NCBI RefSeq assembly: GCF_900107965.1 | Contig: NZ_FNVU01000003.1 | Span: forward strand, 372,001 to 436,000 | Direction of reading: 5' to 3' | DNA: 64,000 bases | DNA from: Actinacidiphila yanglinensis | GTDB taxonomy: Bacteria; Actinomycetota; Actinomycetes; Streptomycetales; Streptomycetaceae | Shown: positions 11,000 to 18,179 of the stretch, piece by piece | Numbering within the stretch: the stretch's first letter is position 1 | Layout of the letters: the number at the start of each line of letters is the position of its first letter | Translations under genes and position numbers: made by a program | The notes under the pieces: model-generated | The model's database searches: none | What the model saw: the letters and a program-made list of their open reading frames with translations, nothing else | What the model was told of the DNA's origin: nothing

Positions 11000-11245
11000 A
11001 TGAGGCTGGAGTTCACCACCGAGCCGTTCGACCTCGAGGAGCCGCCCGAGCACGCGCTGGCCGCCCGCGAGGTGCTGGCGGCCGGGCCCCTGGAGGCCGT
11101 CGACGTCGGCCCGTTCGGCAACACCGCCGAGGGCGAGGAGGAGGCGGTGATCGCGGCCGTCGCCGAACTGCTGCGCCGTACCGTCGCGGTGGGGGCGACC
11201 CGGGTCTCGCTCCAGGTCAGCGTGCTCGGTGCGGGGCCGCGGTGA
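11000..11245 (+). CDS. Small MTH1187/YkoF-like (DUF77, thiamine-binding type) protein
   Basis: About 81 residues. The segment GPFGNTAEGE followed by a helix and GATRVSLQVSV resembles the single-domain MTH1187 fold, a ferredoxin-like protein whose relatives bind thiamine or its pyrimidine moiety. The start may be the ATG at 11000 or GTGs at 10994 or 10982; no strong ribosome site decides. Its stop overlaps the start of the next gene (GTGA), so the pair is coupled. It is transcribed divergently from hyi. Any link to the urate genes is by position only. Family assignment is by pattern, moderate confidence. Confidence 0.6.
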   Translation: MRLEFTTEPFDLEEPPEHALAAREVLAAGPLEAVDVGPFGNTAEGEEEAVIAAVAELLRRTVAVGATRVSLQVSVLGAGPR

Positions 11246-11622
11246 GCGGCGCGGCGCAGGGGCGGGACTTCGTCGCCGCCGTGCAGCCCCTGGTGGACGC
11301 GATGGGCGGGCAGGCGCTCCCGCCCGACCAGGCCCGGGGCGACGACGTCGTGCTCAGCTGGGAGGGCGAGCCGGTGGTCGCGGTGCGGCTGCCGCACCTC
11401 GCCGACTCGCTCGACCACCTGCTCGCCGACCTGCGGCGCCGGCACGGGCCCTTGGCCGAGCTGGGCCGCAAGGACAAGCAGACCGTGGTGCGCATCCTGG
11501 AGGAGCGCGGCGCGTTCTCGGTACGGCACGGGGTGGAGACGGTCGCGTCGGCCCTCGGAGTCAGCCGCTTCACCGTCTACAACTACCTGAACAGGGAGAA
11601 CGCCGCTCGCGACACGAAGTGA
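11242..11622 (+). CDS. Helix-turn-helix regulator with YheO-type C-terminus
   Basis: 126 residues. The C-terminal 45 residues (TVVRILEERGAFSVR, then VASALGVSRFTVYNYLN) match the HTH_22 domain that ends YheO-type regulators. The N-terminal part (VVLSWEGEPVVAVRLP) suggests a reduced PAS-like sensor. It starts with GTG in a GTGA overlap with the preceding small gene and precedes uraD by 81 bp. The position suggests it regulates the urate-degradation genes, perhaps through the TCAAC-N5-GTTGA palindrome at 11657-11671. That is inference; the IclR regulator is the alternative. Confidence 0.75.
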   Translation: MSGAAQGRDFVAAVQPLVDAMGGQALPPDQARGDDVVLSWEGEPVVAVRLPHLADSLDHLLADLRRRHGPLAELGRKDKQTVVRILEERGAFSVRHGVETVASALGVSRFTVYNYLNRENAARDTK

Positions 11623-11656
11623 GCCCTGCACGGCGGCCGCTCGCCGGCAGAAGTTT

Positions 11657-11671
11657 TCAACAAACTGTTGA
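11657..11671 (+). promoter_or_regulatory. Palindromic operator upstream of uraD
   Basis: TCAAC-AAACT-GTTGA is a perfect 15-bp inverted repeat 32 bp before the uraD GTG. The same arms occur at 21722-21736 before allantoinase, and a partial copy at 17360-17374 lies before the malate synthase gene, so it is likely a shared control site of the purine block. Confidence 0.6.
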
Positions 11672-11703
11672 CGTCTGCTCGCGGCTGCTCGTAGCTTGCG
11701 AGG

Positions 11704-12207
11704 GTGACTTCCAGCGCTTCGCCGGGCCTGGCCCGGTTCAACGAGGCCGCCGACCGCGCCGCCGCCGAGCTGCTGCACGACGTGTGTGCCAGCCGGGCCT
11801 GGGGCGCGGCGGTGGCCGCCGGCCGGCCGTACGCCCGCCTCGACGACCTGCTCGCGGCGAGCGACGCGGCCGTGGTGGCGCTCACCGCGGCCGACCTCGG
11901 CGAGGCGATGGCCGGTCACCCGCCGATCGGCCGCCCCACCCAGGGCGACCCGGCGTCGGCGCGCGAGCAGGGCGGGGTCGGTGACGCCGAGCGGGACGAA
12001 CTCCTGCGGCTGAACCTCGACTACCAGGACGCCCACGGCCACGTCTTCCTGATCTGCGCCACCGGCCGCACCGGTGCCCAGATGCTGGCCGCCCTCCGGG
12101 AGCGGATCGGCAACGACCCGGACACCGAACGCGAGATCGTCCGGACCGAACTGGGAAGGATCAACCGGATCAGGCTGACCCGCCGCACCGAGGAGGACCC
12201 CGCATGA
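11704..12207 (+). CDS. uraD: OHCU decarboxylase
   Basis: A 167-residue 2-oxo-4-hydroxy-4-carboxy-5-ureidoimidazoline decarboxylase, the third step of urate oxidation, giving S-allantoin. Family signatures are AGHPPIG with the catalytic His, SAREQGG with the catalytic Glu, LNLDYQDAHGHVFLICATGR, and the C-terminal NDPDTEREIVRTELGRI helix. The start is GTG at 11704. It overlaps uraH by 4 bp (ATGA) and heads the uraD-uraH-uricase-amidohydrolase operon. Confidence 0.94.
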   Translation: MTSSASPGLARFNEAADRAAAELLHDVCASRAWGAAVAAGRPYARLDDLLAASDAAVVALTAADLGEAMAGHPPIGRPTQGDPASAREQGGVGDAERDELLRLNLDYQDAHGHVFLICATGRTGAQMLAALRERIGNDPDTEREIVRTELGRINRIRLTRRTEEDPA

Positions 12208-12644
12208 CGGCCGCACCGCACCCTCAGGGCCCGGCGGACCGGGCGCGCCCGGAGGAGACCGTCTCGGTGTCCACGCACATCCTCGACACCAGCGCCGGGC
12301 GCCCCGCGGCCGGTGTCGCCGTCGAACTCGCGGTCAGGACCGGGCCCGAGGCGCCCTGGAGCGCGCACGGCGACTCGGCCACCGACGCCGACGGCCGCTG
12401 CTCGGACCTGCCGGTCCTGCCCGCGCACACCACGCACGTCCGGCTCCGCTTCGCCGTGGAGCCCTACTTCACCCACCGAGCCGAGGCCCAGCAGGACGCC
12501 CCCCGCGCGGACCGAGTCGGTCCAAGGGACAGCGGAGTGTTCTTCCCCGAGGTGGCGATCGTCTTCGCGGTCGCGCCGGGCGAGCACTACCACGTACCGC
12601 TGCTGCTCAACCCGTTCGGCTACTCCGTATACCGAGGGAGCTAG
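12204..12644 (+). CDS. uraH: 5-hydroxyisourate hydrolase (transthyretin-like)
   Basis: 146 residues. Hydrolyses 5-hydroxyisourate, the uricase product, to OHCU. The conserved N-terminal VSTHILD contains the active-site His, LPAHTTHVRLRF holds the active-site Arg region, HYHVPLLLNPFGYSVYRGS gives the catalytic His and the diagnostic C-terminal YRGS. An acidic, Pro-rich leader of about 20 residues precedes the fold. The ATG overlaps the uraD stop, and uricase follows after 5 bp. Confidence 0.95.
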   Translation: MTAAPHPQGPADRARPEETVSVSTHILDTSAGRPAAGVAVELAVRTGPEAPWSAHGDSATDADGRCSDLPVLPAHTTHVRLRFAVEPYFTHRAEAQQDAPRADRVGPRDSGVFFPEVAIVFAVAPGEHYHVPLLLNPFGYSVYRGS

Positions 12645-12649
12645 CACCG

Positions 12650-13558
12650 ATGACTGCAGAACCCAGCCCCGCCCGCCCCACCCGCCTCGGTCAGAACCAG
12701 TACGGCAAGGCCGAGGTCCGGGTGGTCCGGGTGGTCCGCGACGGGGACACCCACCACCTGAAGGACCTCAGCGTGTCGGTGGCGCTGTCCGGCGCCATGG
12801 AGGACGTGCATCTGTCCGGCTCCAACGCCGCCGTGCTGACCACCGACACCACCAAGAACACCGTCTACGCCTTCGCGCAGAAGCACGGCATCGAGTCCGC
12901 AGAGGGGTTCGCGATCCTCCTGGCCCGGCACTTCGTCACCAGCCAGGCATCCATACACCGGGCCCGTATCCGGGTCGAGCAGTACGCCTGGGACCGGATC
13001 GGGCCGCAGGAGACCGGCCACTCCTTCGTCCGCGACGCCCGCGAGACCCGGACCACCGAGGTCACCTTCGACGGCGCGCACTGGCAGGTGGTCTCGGGGC
13101 TGAAGGACATGGTGGTGCTCAACACCACCGACTCCGAGTTCCGGGGCTACCTCAAGGACGGCTACACCACCCTGCCGGAGACCCGCGACCGCGTCCTCGC
13201 CACCGAGGTCACCGCCCGCTGGCGGTTCTCCTGGAGCGGTGACGACCAGCCCGAGCCCGCCTGGGAGGAGACCTATCCGCAGGTCCGCGGGCACCTGCTG
13301 GCCGCGTTCGCGGAGACGTACTCGCTCTCGCTCCAGCAAACCCTGTACAGCATGGGCGCACGGGTCATCGAGCGGACGCCCGGCGTGGACGAGGTACGGC
13401 TGTCGCTGCCCAACAAGCACCACTTCCTGGTCGACCTCGAACCCTTCGGCCTGAAGAACGACAACGAGGTGTACTACGCCGCCGACCGCCCGTACGGCCT
13501 CATCGAGGGCACCGTGCTGCGCGAGGGCGCCGAGGCCGCCATCCCGGTGACGGACTGA
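12650..13558 (+). CDS. Urate oxidase (uricase)
   Basis: A 302-residue cofactor-free uricase of the usual length, oxidising urate to 5-hydroxyisourate. The N-terminal YGKAEVRVVRV supplies the catalytic Lys, TDTTKNTVYAFA the catalytic Thr, and a second T-fold half contains LPNKHHFLVDL and the terminal region typical of the family. It is the middle gene of the urate operon, 5 bp after uraH and 13 bp before the amidohydrolase. Confidence 0.96.
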   Translation: MTAEPSPARPTRLGQNQYGKAEVRVVRVVRDGDTHHLKDLSVSVALSGAMEDVHLSGSNAAVLTTDTTKNTVYAFAQKHGIESAEGFAILLARHFVTSQASIHRARIRVEQYAWDRIGPQETGHSFVRDARETRTTEVTFDGAHWQVVSGLKDMVVLNTTDSEFRGYLKDGYTTLPETRDRVLATEVTARWRFSWSGDDQPEPAWEETYPQVRGHLLAAFAETYSLSLQQTLYSMGARVIERTPGVDEVRLSLPNKHHFLVDLEPFGLKNDNEVYYAADRPYGLIEGTVLREGAEAAIPVTD

Positions 13559-13571
13559 GAGGGCCCACCCC

Positions 13572-15008
13572 ATGGCAGAGCACATCCCCGCGCAGGTCCC
13601 GGCCCGCGCACCCGCCCGGCGGCTTGTCATCGAGAACTGCGCGATCGCGACCGTCGACGCGGACGGCACCGAGTACGACTCCGGGCACATCGTCGTCGCC
13701 GGCGGCATCATCGAGTCGGTCGGCGCCGGACCCGCGCCCGCGGGGCTCGCGGACGTCGCCCGCCGGATCGACGGCACCGGCCACCTGGCCACCCCCGGAC
13801 TGGTCAACACCCACCACCACTTCTACCAGTGGATCACCCGCGGGTTGGCCCAGGACAGCAACCTGTTCAACTGGCTGGTGGAGCTGTACCCGACGTGGGC
13901 GCGGATCGACGAGCCCATGGTGCACGCCGCCGCGGCCGGGTCGCTGGCCATGATGGTCCGCGGCGGGGTCACCACCGCGATGGACCACCACTACGTCTTC
14001 CCGCGCGGCGCCGGCGACCTGCTCGGCGCGGAGATCCGGGCCGCCGCGGACATCGGCGTGCGCTTCACCGCCGCCCGCGGCTCGATGGACCGCGGCCAGA
14101 GCGCCGGCGGACTGCCGCCGGACTTCGCGGTGGAGAGCACCGAGGACGCGCTGCTGGCCACCGAGGCGGCGATCGACACCTACCACGACGCCTCCTTCGG
14201 CTCGATGCTCCAGATCGTCGCCGCGCCCTGCTCGCCCTTCTCCGTCTCGACCGAACTGATGCGTGAGGCGGCGCTGTTGGCCCGGCGCAAGGGCGTCCGG
14301 CTGCACACCCACGGCAGCGAGACGGTGGAGGAGGAGAAGTTCTGCCACGAGCTGTTCGGCATGGGCCCGACGGACTACTTCGCGTCCACCGGCTGGCTCG
14401 GCGACGACGTGTGGATGGCGCACTGCGTGCACATGAACGACTCCGACATCGCGGCCTTCGCCCGCACCGGCACCGGAGTGGCGCACTGCCCATCCTCCAA
14501 CGCCCGGCTGGCCGCCGGGATCGCGCGGGTCCCGGACATGCTCGCGGCCGGCGTGCCGGTCGGCCTGGGCGTGGACGGCACCGCGTCCAACGAGTCCGGC
14601 GAGCTGCACACCGAGCTGCGCAACGCGCTGCTGATCAACCGGCTCGGCGGCGGCGAGAAGGCGCTCAACGCCCGCCAGGCACTGCGGCTCGGCACCTACG
14701 GCGGCGCCCAAGTGCTGGGCCGGGCCGCCGAGATCGGCTCGCTGGAGCCGGGCAAGCTCGCCGACCTGGTGCTGTGGAAGCTCGACGGCATCGGGCACGC
14801 GTCCATCGCCGACCCGGTCGCGGCCCTCGTGCTGGGTGCCGCCGCGCCGGTCACCCTGTCCCTGGTGGGCGGGCACCCGGTGGTGGAGGACGGCCGGCTG
14901 ACCCGCGTCGACGAGGACGCCGTCGCGAAGCTGACCCGCGGCGAGGCCCGCCGGCTCGCCGAGATCACCAGGGCCCGCCTCAACGAGCCCGGTCCGGCAG
15001 CGGGTTGA
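13572..15008 (+). CDS. 8-oxoguanine deaminase / TRZ-ATZ-type amidohydrolase
   Basis: 478 residues, amidohydrolase superfamily, AtzB/TRZ-type. The metal-binding NTHHHFYQ, LHTHGSET, WMAHCVHMND and the catalytic Asp segment GVDGTASNESG are in order. Proteins of this kind next to uricase are usually 8-oxoguanine deaminases, producing urate from oxidised guanine and so feeding this operon; older annotations use hydroxydechloroatrazine ethylaminohydrolase. Guanine deaminase is the other candidate. It is the last gene of the urate operon, followed by a strong hairpin. Confidence 0.88.
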   Translation: MAEHIPAQVPARAPARRLVIENCAIATVDADGTEYDSGHIVVAGGIIESVGAGPAPAGLADVARRIDGTGHLATPGLVNTHHHFYQWITRGLAQDSNLFNWLVELYPTWARIDEPMVHAAAAGSLAMMVRGGVTTAMDHHYVFPRGAGDLLGAEIRAAADIGVRFTAARGSMDRGQSAGGLPPDFAVESTEDALLATEAAIDTYHDASFGSMLQIVAAPCSPFSVSTELMREAALLARRKGVRLHTHGSETVEEEKFCHELFGMGPTDYFASTGWLGDDVWMAHCVHMNDSDIAAFARTGTGVAHCPSSNARLAAGIARVPDMLAAGVPVGLGVDGTASNESGELHTELRNALLINRLGGGEKALNARQALRLGTYGGAQVLGRAAEIGSLEPGKLADLVLWKLDGIGHASIADPVAALVLGAAAPVTLSLVGGHPVVEDGRLTRVDEDAVAKLTRGEARRLAEITRARLNEPGPAAG

Positions 15009-15045
15009 GACGACCGGCCGGGGAGGGACGGCCCCCGGCCGGTGA

Positions 15046-15072
15046 CCGGGCCCCGTCCTGAACGGGGCCCGG
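15046..15072. terminator. Bidirectional terminator after the urate operon
   Basis: A perfect 11-bp stem CCGGGCCCCGT / ACGGGGCCCGG with a 5-nt CCTGA loop, between the convergent amidohydrolase and GNAT genes. Confidence 0.75.
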
Positions 15073-15133
15073 TGACAGCGCCCCCGGCCCGGCGGTCCCT
15101 GCGGACCACCGCTGCCCGGGGCGCTGTGCGCGC

Positions 15134-15640
15134 CTACAGCGCCTTGTACATGATGTGCAGCCCGACGTAGCCCAGCCGCGGGTGCCGGAAGCCTTCGGGC
15201 ACGGTGCCGACGATGTCGAAGCCGAGCGACTGGTAGAGCTTCACCGCCGGCGTGTTGGACGCCACCACGGCGTTGAACTGCATCCCGCGGTAGCCCTCGG
15301 CCGCCGCCCAGCGCAGCGCCTCCTCGCACAGCGCCCGCCCCACGCCCCGCCCGGCGTGCTCCGGGTCGACCATGAAGCTGGCACTGGAGACGTGCGCGGC
15401 GTTGCCCATCTGGTTGGGGTTCATCTTCGCGGTGCCGAGGACGGCGCCCGAGGGGTCGGTGGCCACGATCGTGCGGCCGGGCGACGGGAGCATCCAGTAG
15501 CCGCGGCCCTGTTCCTCCGTGAGGTCGACCGGGTAGCTGAACGTCCCGCCCTCGGCGCAGATCCGGTGCAGGAACGGCCATATCAGCGGCCAGTCCGCGG
15601 CCGTCGCGTCGCGCAGCGCGGTGGCCGCCCGGGCGCTCAT
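15134..15640 (-). CDS. GNAT-family N-acetyltransferase
   Basis: 168 residues. The acetyl-CoA-binding motif is [18 protein letters not shown], followed by [23 protein letters not shown], the usual GNAT motif A-B order. Its ATG overlaps the malate synthase stop (ATGA), so it is translated from the malate synthase transcript. The substrate is not predictable. The coupling suggests a small adjunct role in the glyoxylate regulon or simple co-option. Confidence 0.85.
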   Translation of the reverse strand: MSARAATALRDATAADWPLIWPFLHRICAEGGTFSYPVDLTEEQGRGYWMLPSPGRTIVATDPSGAVLGTAKMNPNQMGNAAHVSSASFMVDPEHAGRGVGRALCEEALRWAAAEGYRGMQFNAVVASNTPAVKLYQSLGFDIVGTVPEGFRHPRLGYVGLHIMYKAL

Positions 15641-17256
15641 CCGACCAGCCGCTGGTAGGCGGGCAGCGTCAGGAAGTCGACGTACTCCGCGTCCAGCGCG
15701 GTCCTGATCAGCAGGTCGTGCGCCTCGGCCCACTTCCCGGTGGCGAACGCGTCCTCGCCCACCTCGTCCCGGATCGCCAGGAGTTCGTCGGCGGCGACCT
15801 GCCGGGCCAGTTCGGCTGTGGCCTTCTCGCCGCCCTCGAAGACGACGCCGGCGTTGGTCCACTGCCAGATCTGCGAGCGGGAGATCTCCGCGGTGGCCGC
15901 GTCCTCCATCAGGTTGAAGATGGCCACCGCGCCCGAACCGCGCAGCCACGCCTCGATGTAGCGGATGCCGACCTGGACCGCGTTGCGCAGGCCCTCGAAG
16001 GTGGGGCGGGCGTCGAGCGAGGCGATGTCGATCAGTTCGGCGGCGGTGACGTGGACGTCCTCGCGCAGCCGGTCCTTCTGGTGCGGGCGGTCGCCGAGCA
16101 CCGCGTCGAAGGAGGCGCGGGCGATCGGCACCAGGTCGGGGTGGGCCACCCAGGAGCCGTCGAAGCCGTCGGCGGCCTCGCGGTCCTTGTCCGCCTTGAC
16201 CTTCTCGAAGGCCAGCTGGTTGACGTCCGCGTCGCGGCGGGACGGGATGAAGGCCGCCATGCCGCCGATCGCGTGCGCGCCGCGCTTGTGGCAGGTGCGC
16301 ACCAGCAGTTCGGTGTAGGCGCGCATGAACGGCGCGGTCATCGTCACCGCGTTGCGGTCCGGCAGCACGAACCGCTCGCCGGCGTCGCGGAAGTTCTTCA
16401 CGATCGAGAACAGGTAGTCCCAGCGGCCCGCGTTGAGCCCGGAGGCGTGCTCGCGCAGCTCGTAGAGGATCTCCTCCATCTCGTAGGCGGCGGTGATCGT
16501 CTCGATCAGCACGGTGGCGCGGATCGTGCCGCGCGGGATGCCGACGTACTCCTGGGCGAAGACGAACACGTCGTTCCACAGCCGGGCTTCGAGGTGCGAC
16601 TCGGTCTTCGGCAGGTAGAAATAGGGTCCCTTGCCGAGGCCGAGCAGGCGCTGGGCGTTGTGGAAGAAGTACAGGCCGAAGTCGACCAGGCCACCCGCGA
16701 TCTGCTCGCCGTCGACGGTCAGGTGCCGCTCGGCCAGGTGCCAGCCGCGCGGCCGTACCACCACGGTGGCCAGTTCGGCGGCGTCCTTCAGTGCGTAGCT
16801 CTTGCCCTCGGGCGAGGTGAAGTCGATCCGGCGCTCGTAGGCGTCGATCAGGTTGACCTGGCCGCCGACGACGTTCTCCCAGGTGGGGGCGGAGGCGTCC
16901 TCGAAGTCCGCGAGCCAGATCCGGGCACCGGAGTTGAGCGCGTTGATGGTCATCTTGCGGTCGGTGGGGCCGGTGATCTCCACCCGGCGGTCCTCCAGGG
17001 GGGCCGGGGCGGACGCCACCTGCCAGTCGCCGTCGCGGATGTGGGCGGTCTGCGGCAGGAAGTCGAGCGTGGCGGTGCGGGCGATCTCGGCGCGCCGCTG
17101 CCTTCTGAGCGCGAGCAGTTCGTCGCGGCGGGCGGCGAAGTGCCGGTGGAGTTCGGCGAGGAAGGTGAGGGCCTGAGGGGTCAGCACCTCCTCCGAGCGG
17201 GGTACGGGCCCGGCGGCCTCGGAGACGACGGCCGGGGACGGCGCGCTTGCGGACAT
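15637..17256 (-). CDS. aceB: Malate synthase A
   Basis: 539 residues, matching the A isoform (about 530). Condenses glyoxylate with acetyl-CoA to malate. Conserved blocks include [18 protein letters not shown], the catalytic Arg in [19 protein letters not shown], and the general-base Asp in [14 protein letters not shown]. The ATG at 17256 has GGAGGAG upstream. Paired palindromes at 17322-17357 tie it to the allR-like regulon, so allantoin-derived glyoxylate could go either to malate here or to glycerate through gcl. In S. coelicolor a malate synthase is likewise part of the allantoin regulon. Confidence 0.95.
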   Translation of the reverse strand: MSASAPSPAVVSEAAGPVPRSEEVLTPQALTFLAELHRHFAARRDELLALRRQRRAEIARTATLDFLPQTAHIRDGDWQVASAPAPLEDRRVEITGPTDRKMTINALNSGARIWLADFEDASAPTWENVVGGQVNLIDAYERRIDFTSPEGKSYALKDAAELATVVVRPRGWHLAERHLTVDGEQIAGGLVDFGLYFFHNAQRLLGLGKGPYFYLPKTESHLEARLWNDVFVFAQEYVGIPRGTIRATVLIETITAAYEMEEILYELREHASGLNAGRWDYLFSIVKNFRDAGERFVLPDRNAVTMTAPFMRAYTELLVRTCHKRGAHAIGGMAAFIPSRRDADVNQLAFEKVKADKDREAADGFDGSWVAHPDLVPIARASFDAVLGDRPHQKDRLREDVHVTAAELIDIASLDARPTFEGLRNAVQVGIRYIEAWLRGSGAVAIFNLMEDAATAEISRSQIWQWTNAGVVFEGGEKATAELARQVAADELLAIRDEVGEDAFATGKWAEAHDLLIRTALDAEYVDFLTLPAYQRLVG

Positions 17257-17321
17257 GCGGGTCACTCCTCCGTAGAGCAAGGGTGGCACGGGGTGCCGGG
17301 GCGCGCCCGGAGCGCGCTCAC

Positions 17322-17374
17322 TTCTGCAAGGTGGAGCATAGTTTTCGCTGTGCGGAAGTTCAACGTTTTGTGGC
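17322..17374 (-). promoter_or_regulatory. Tandem AllR-type operator of the malate synthase gene
   Basis: TTCTG-N5-TGGAG (17322-17336) and TTTCG-N5-CGGAA (17343-17357) are 21 bp apart, 66-101 bp upstream of aceB. A partial TCAAC-N5-GTGGC copy of the second motif follows at 17360-17374. The last part overlaps the 3' end of the nucleotidyltransferase gene. Confidence 0.6.
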
Positions 17375-18061
17375 ACGCGGTGCAGCGCCGGACTCCGGAC
17401 CGCCGCCCGCACCGCGGCCGCTGCCTCCTTCCGGGCCGCCCTCCTGCTGGTCGAGAACGTGCAGATCGTCGGGGGTGTCGATGTCGGCGGGGTCGCCGAT
17501 GTCGGCGCATTCCACGAGCACGGTCTGCTCGATGTGCTCCCGCAGATACGTCCGCGCGCCGCGATCCCCGCCCGCGCTGCACGCCACCCCCGCCCAGCGG
17601 CTGGCGCCGAACAGCACCGGGTGCCCCCGCTGTCCCTCGTAGACGGCGGAGACCAGCGCCGACGGCAGGTCGTCGGCCGCCCGGCCCGCGGCGATCACCC
17701 GCGCCACCGCGGCGGCCGGCACCCGCGGCTGGTCGACCAGGCCGATCACCGCCGCGGTCGGGACCACCGGCACGGCGGCCAGCGAGGCGAGCCCCGCGCG
17801 CAGCGACGAGCCCATGCCGTCGGCCCAGTGCGGGTTGTCCACCAGCACGCAGCCCGCCAGGTCGGCGCGGGCACGGACCTCGTCCGCCGCGGCGCCCAGC
17901 ACCACATGCACCTGGTCGCACCCGCCCTCGCGCAGCACGGCGACCGCGTGCTCCACCAACGGCCGCCCCCGGTAGGCCAGCAGCGCCTTCGGACGGCCGC
18001 CCAGTCGCCGGCCGCCACCCGCCGCCAGCAGCAGGCCGGCCACCTCGCCATGTGAGTTCAT
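17360..18061 (-). CDS. MobA/MocA-like nucleotidyltransferase
   Basis: 233 residues. The N-terminal signature [19 protein letters not shown] (10-28) is that of the MobA/MocA/CoxC-type NTP transferases, with Lys25 in the nucleotide-binding loop, and GLVDQPRVP is the metal-binding DxP region. Relatives cytidylylate molybdopterin for xanthine dehydrogenase. Molybdenum cofactor maturation would fit a purine locus, but no xanthine dehydrogenase gene is in the window. The C-terminal 30 residues are Gly/Arg-rich and outside the fold. A sugar- or cofactor-phosphate nucleotidyltransferase remains possible. Confidence 0.8.
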   Translation of the reverse strand: MNSHGEVAGLLLAAGGGRRLGGRPKALLAYRGRPLVEHAVAVLREGGCDQVHVVLGAAADEVRARADLAGCVLVDNPHWADGMGSSLRAGLASLAAVPVVPTAAVIGLVDQPRVPAAAVARVIAAGRAADDLPSALVSAVYEGQRGHPVLFGASRWAGVACSAGGDRGARTYLREHIEQTVLVECADIGDPADIDTPDDLHVLDQQEGGPEGGSGRGAGGGPESGAAPRATKR

Positions 18062-18179
18062 TCCTCCTGCATACCGCGCGTGTCACGGCAGTGGAACAGG
18101 ACGCCGTCGGCGTGGCGTGTTCCGGTATCGTCGGGCCGTGTTGCGGGAGGGGCGGTTGCCAGGTGAGGGACGGGGACTG

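Noticed and set aside
10871..11053. Short minus-strand frame upstream of hyi
   Set aside because: It lies upstream of the hyi operator, overlaps the start of the small plus-strand gene and has no ribosome site or motif.
12641..13810. Minus-strand frame antisense to uricase and the amidohydrolase
   Set aside because: Composition typical of a shadow frame and it crosses two genes with strong family motifs.
15637..17256. Operon of malate synthase with the upstream nucleotidyltransferase
   Set aside because: Same strand but an operator-rich promoter region separates them, so independent control is more likely.
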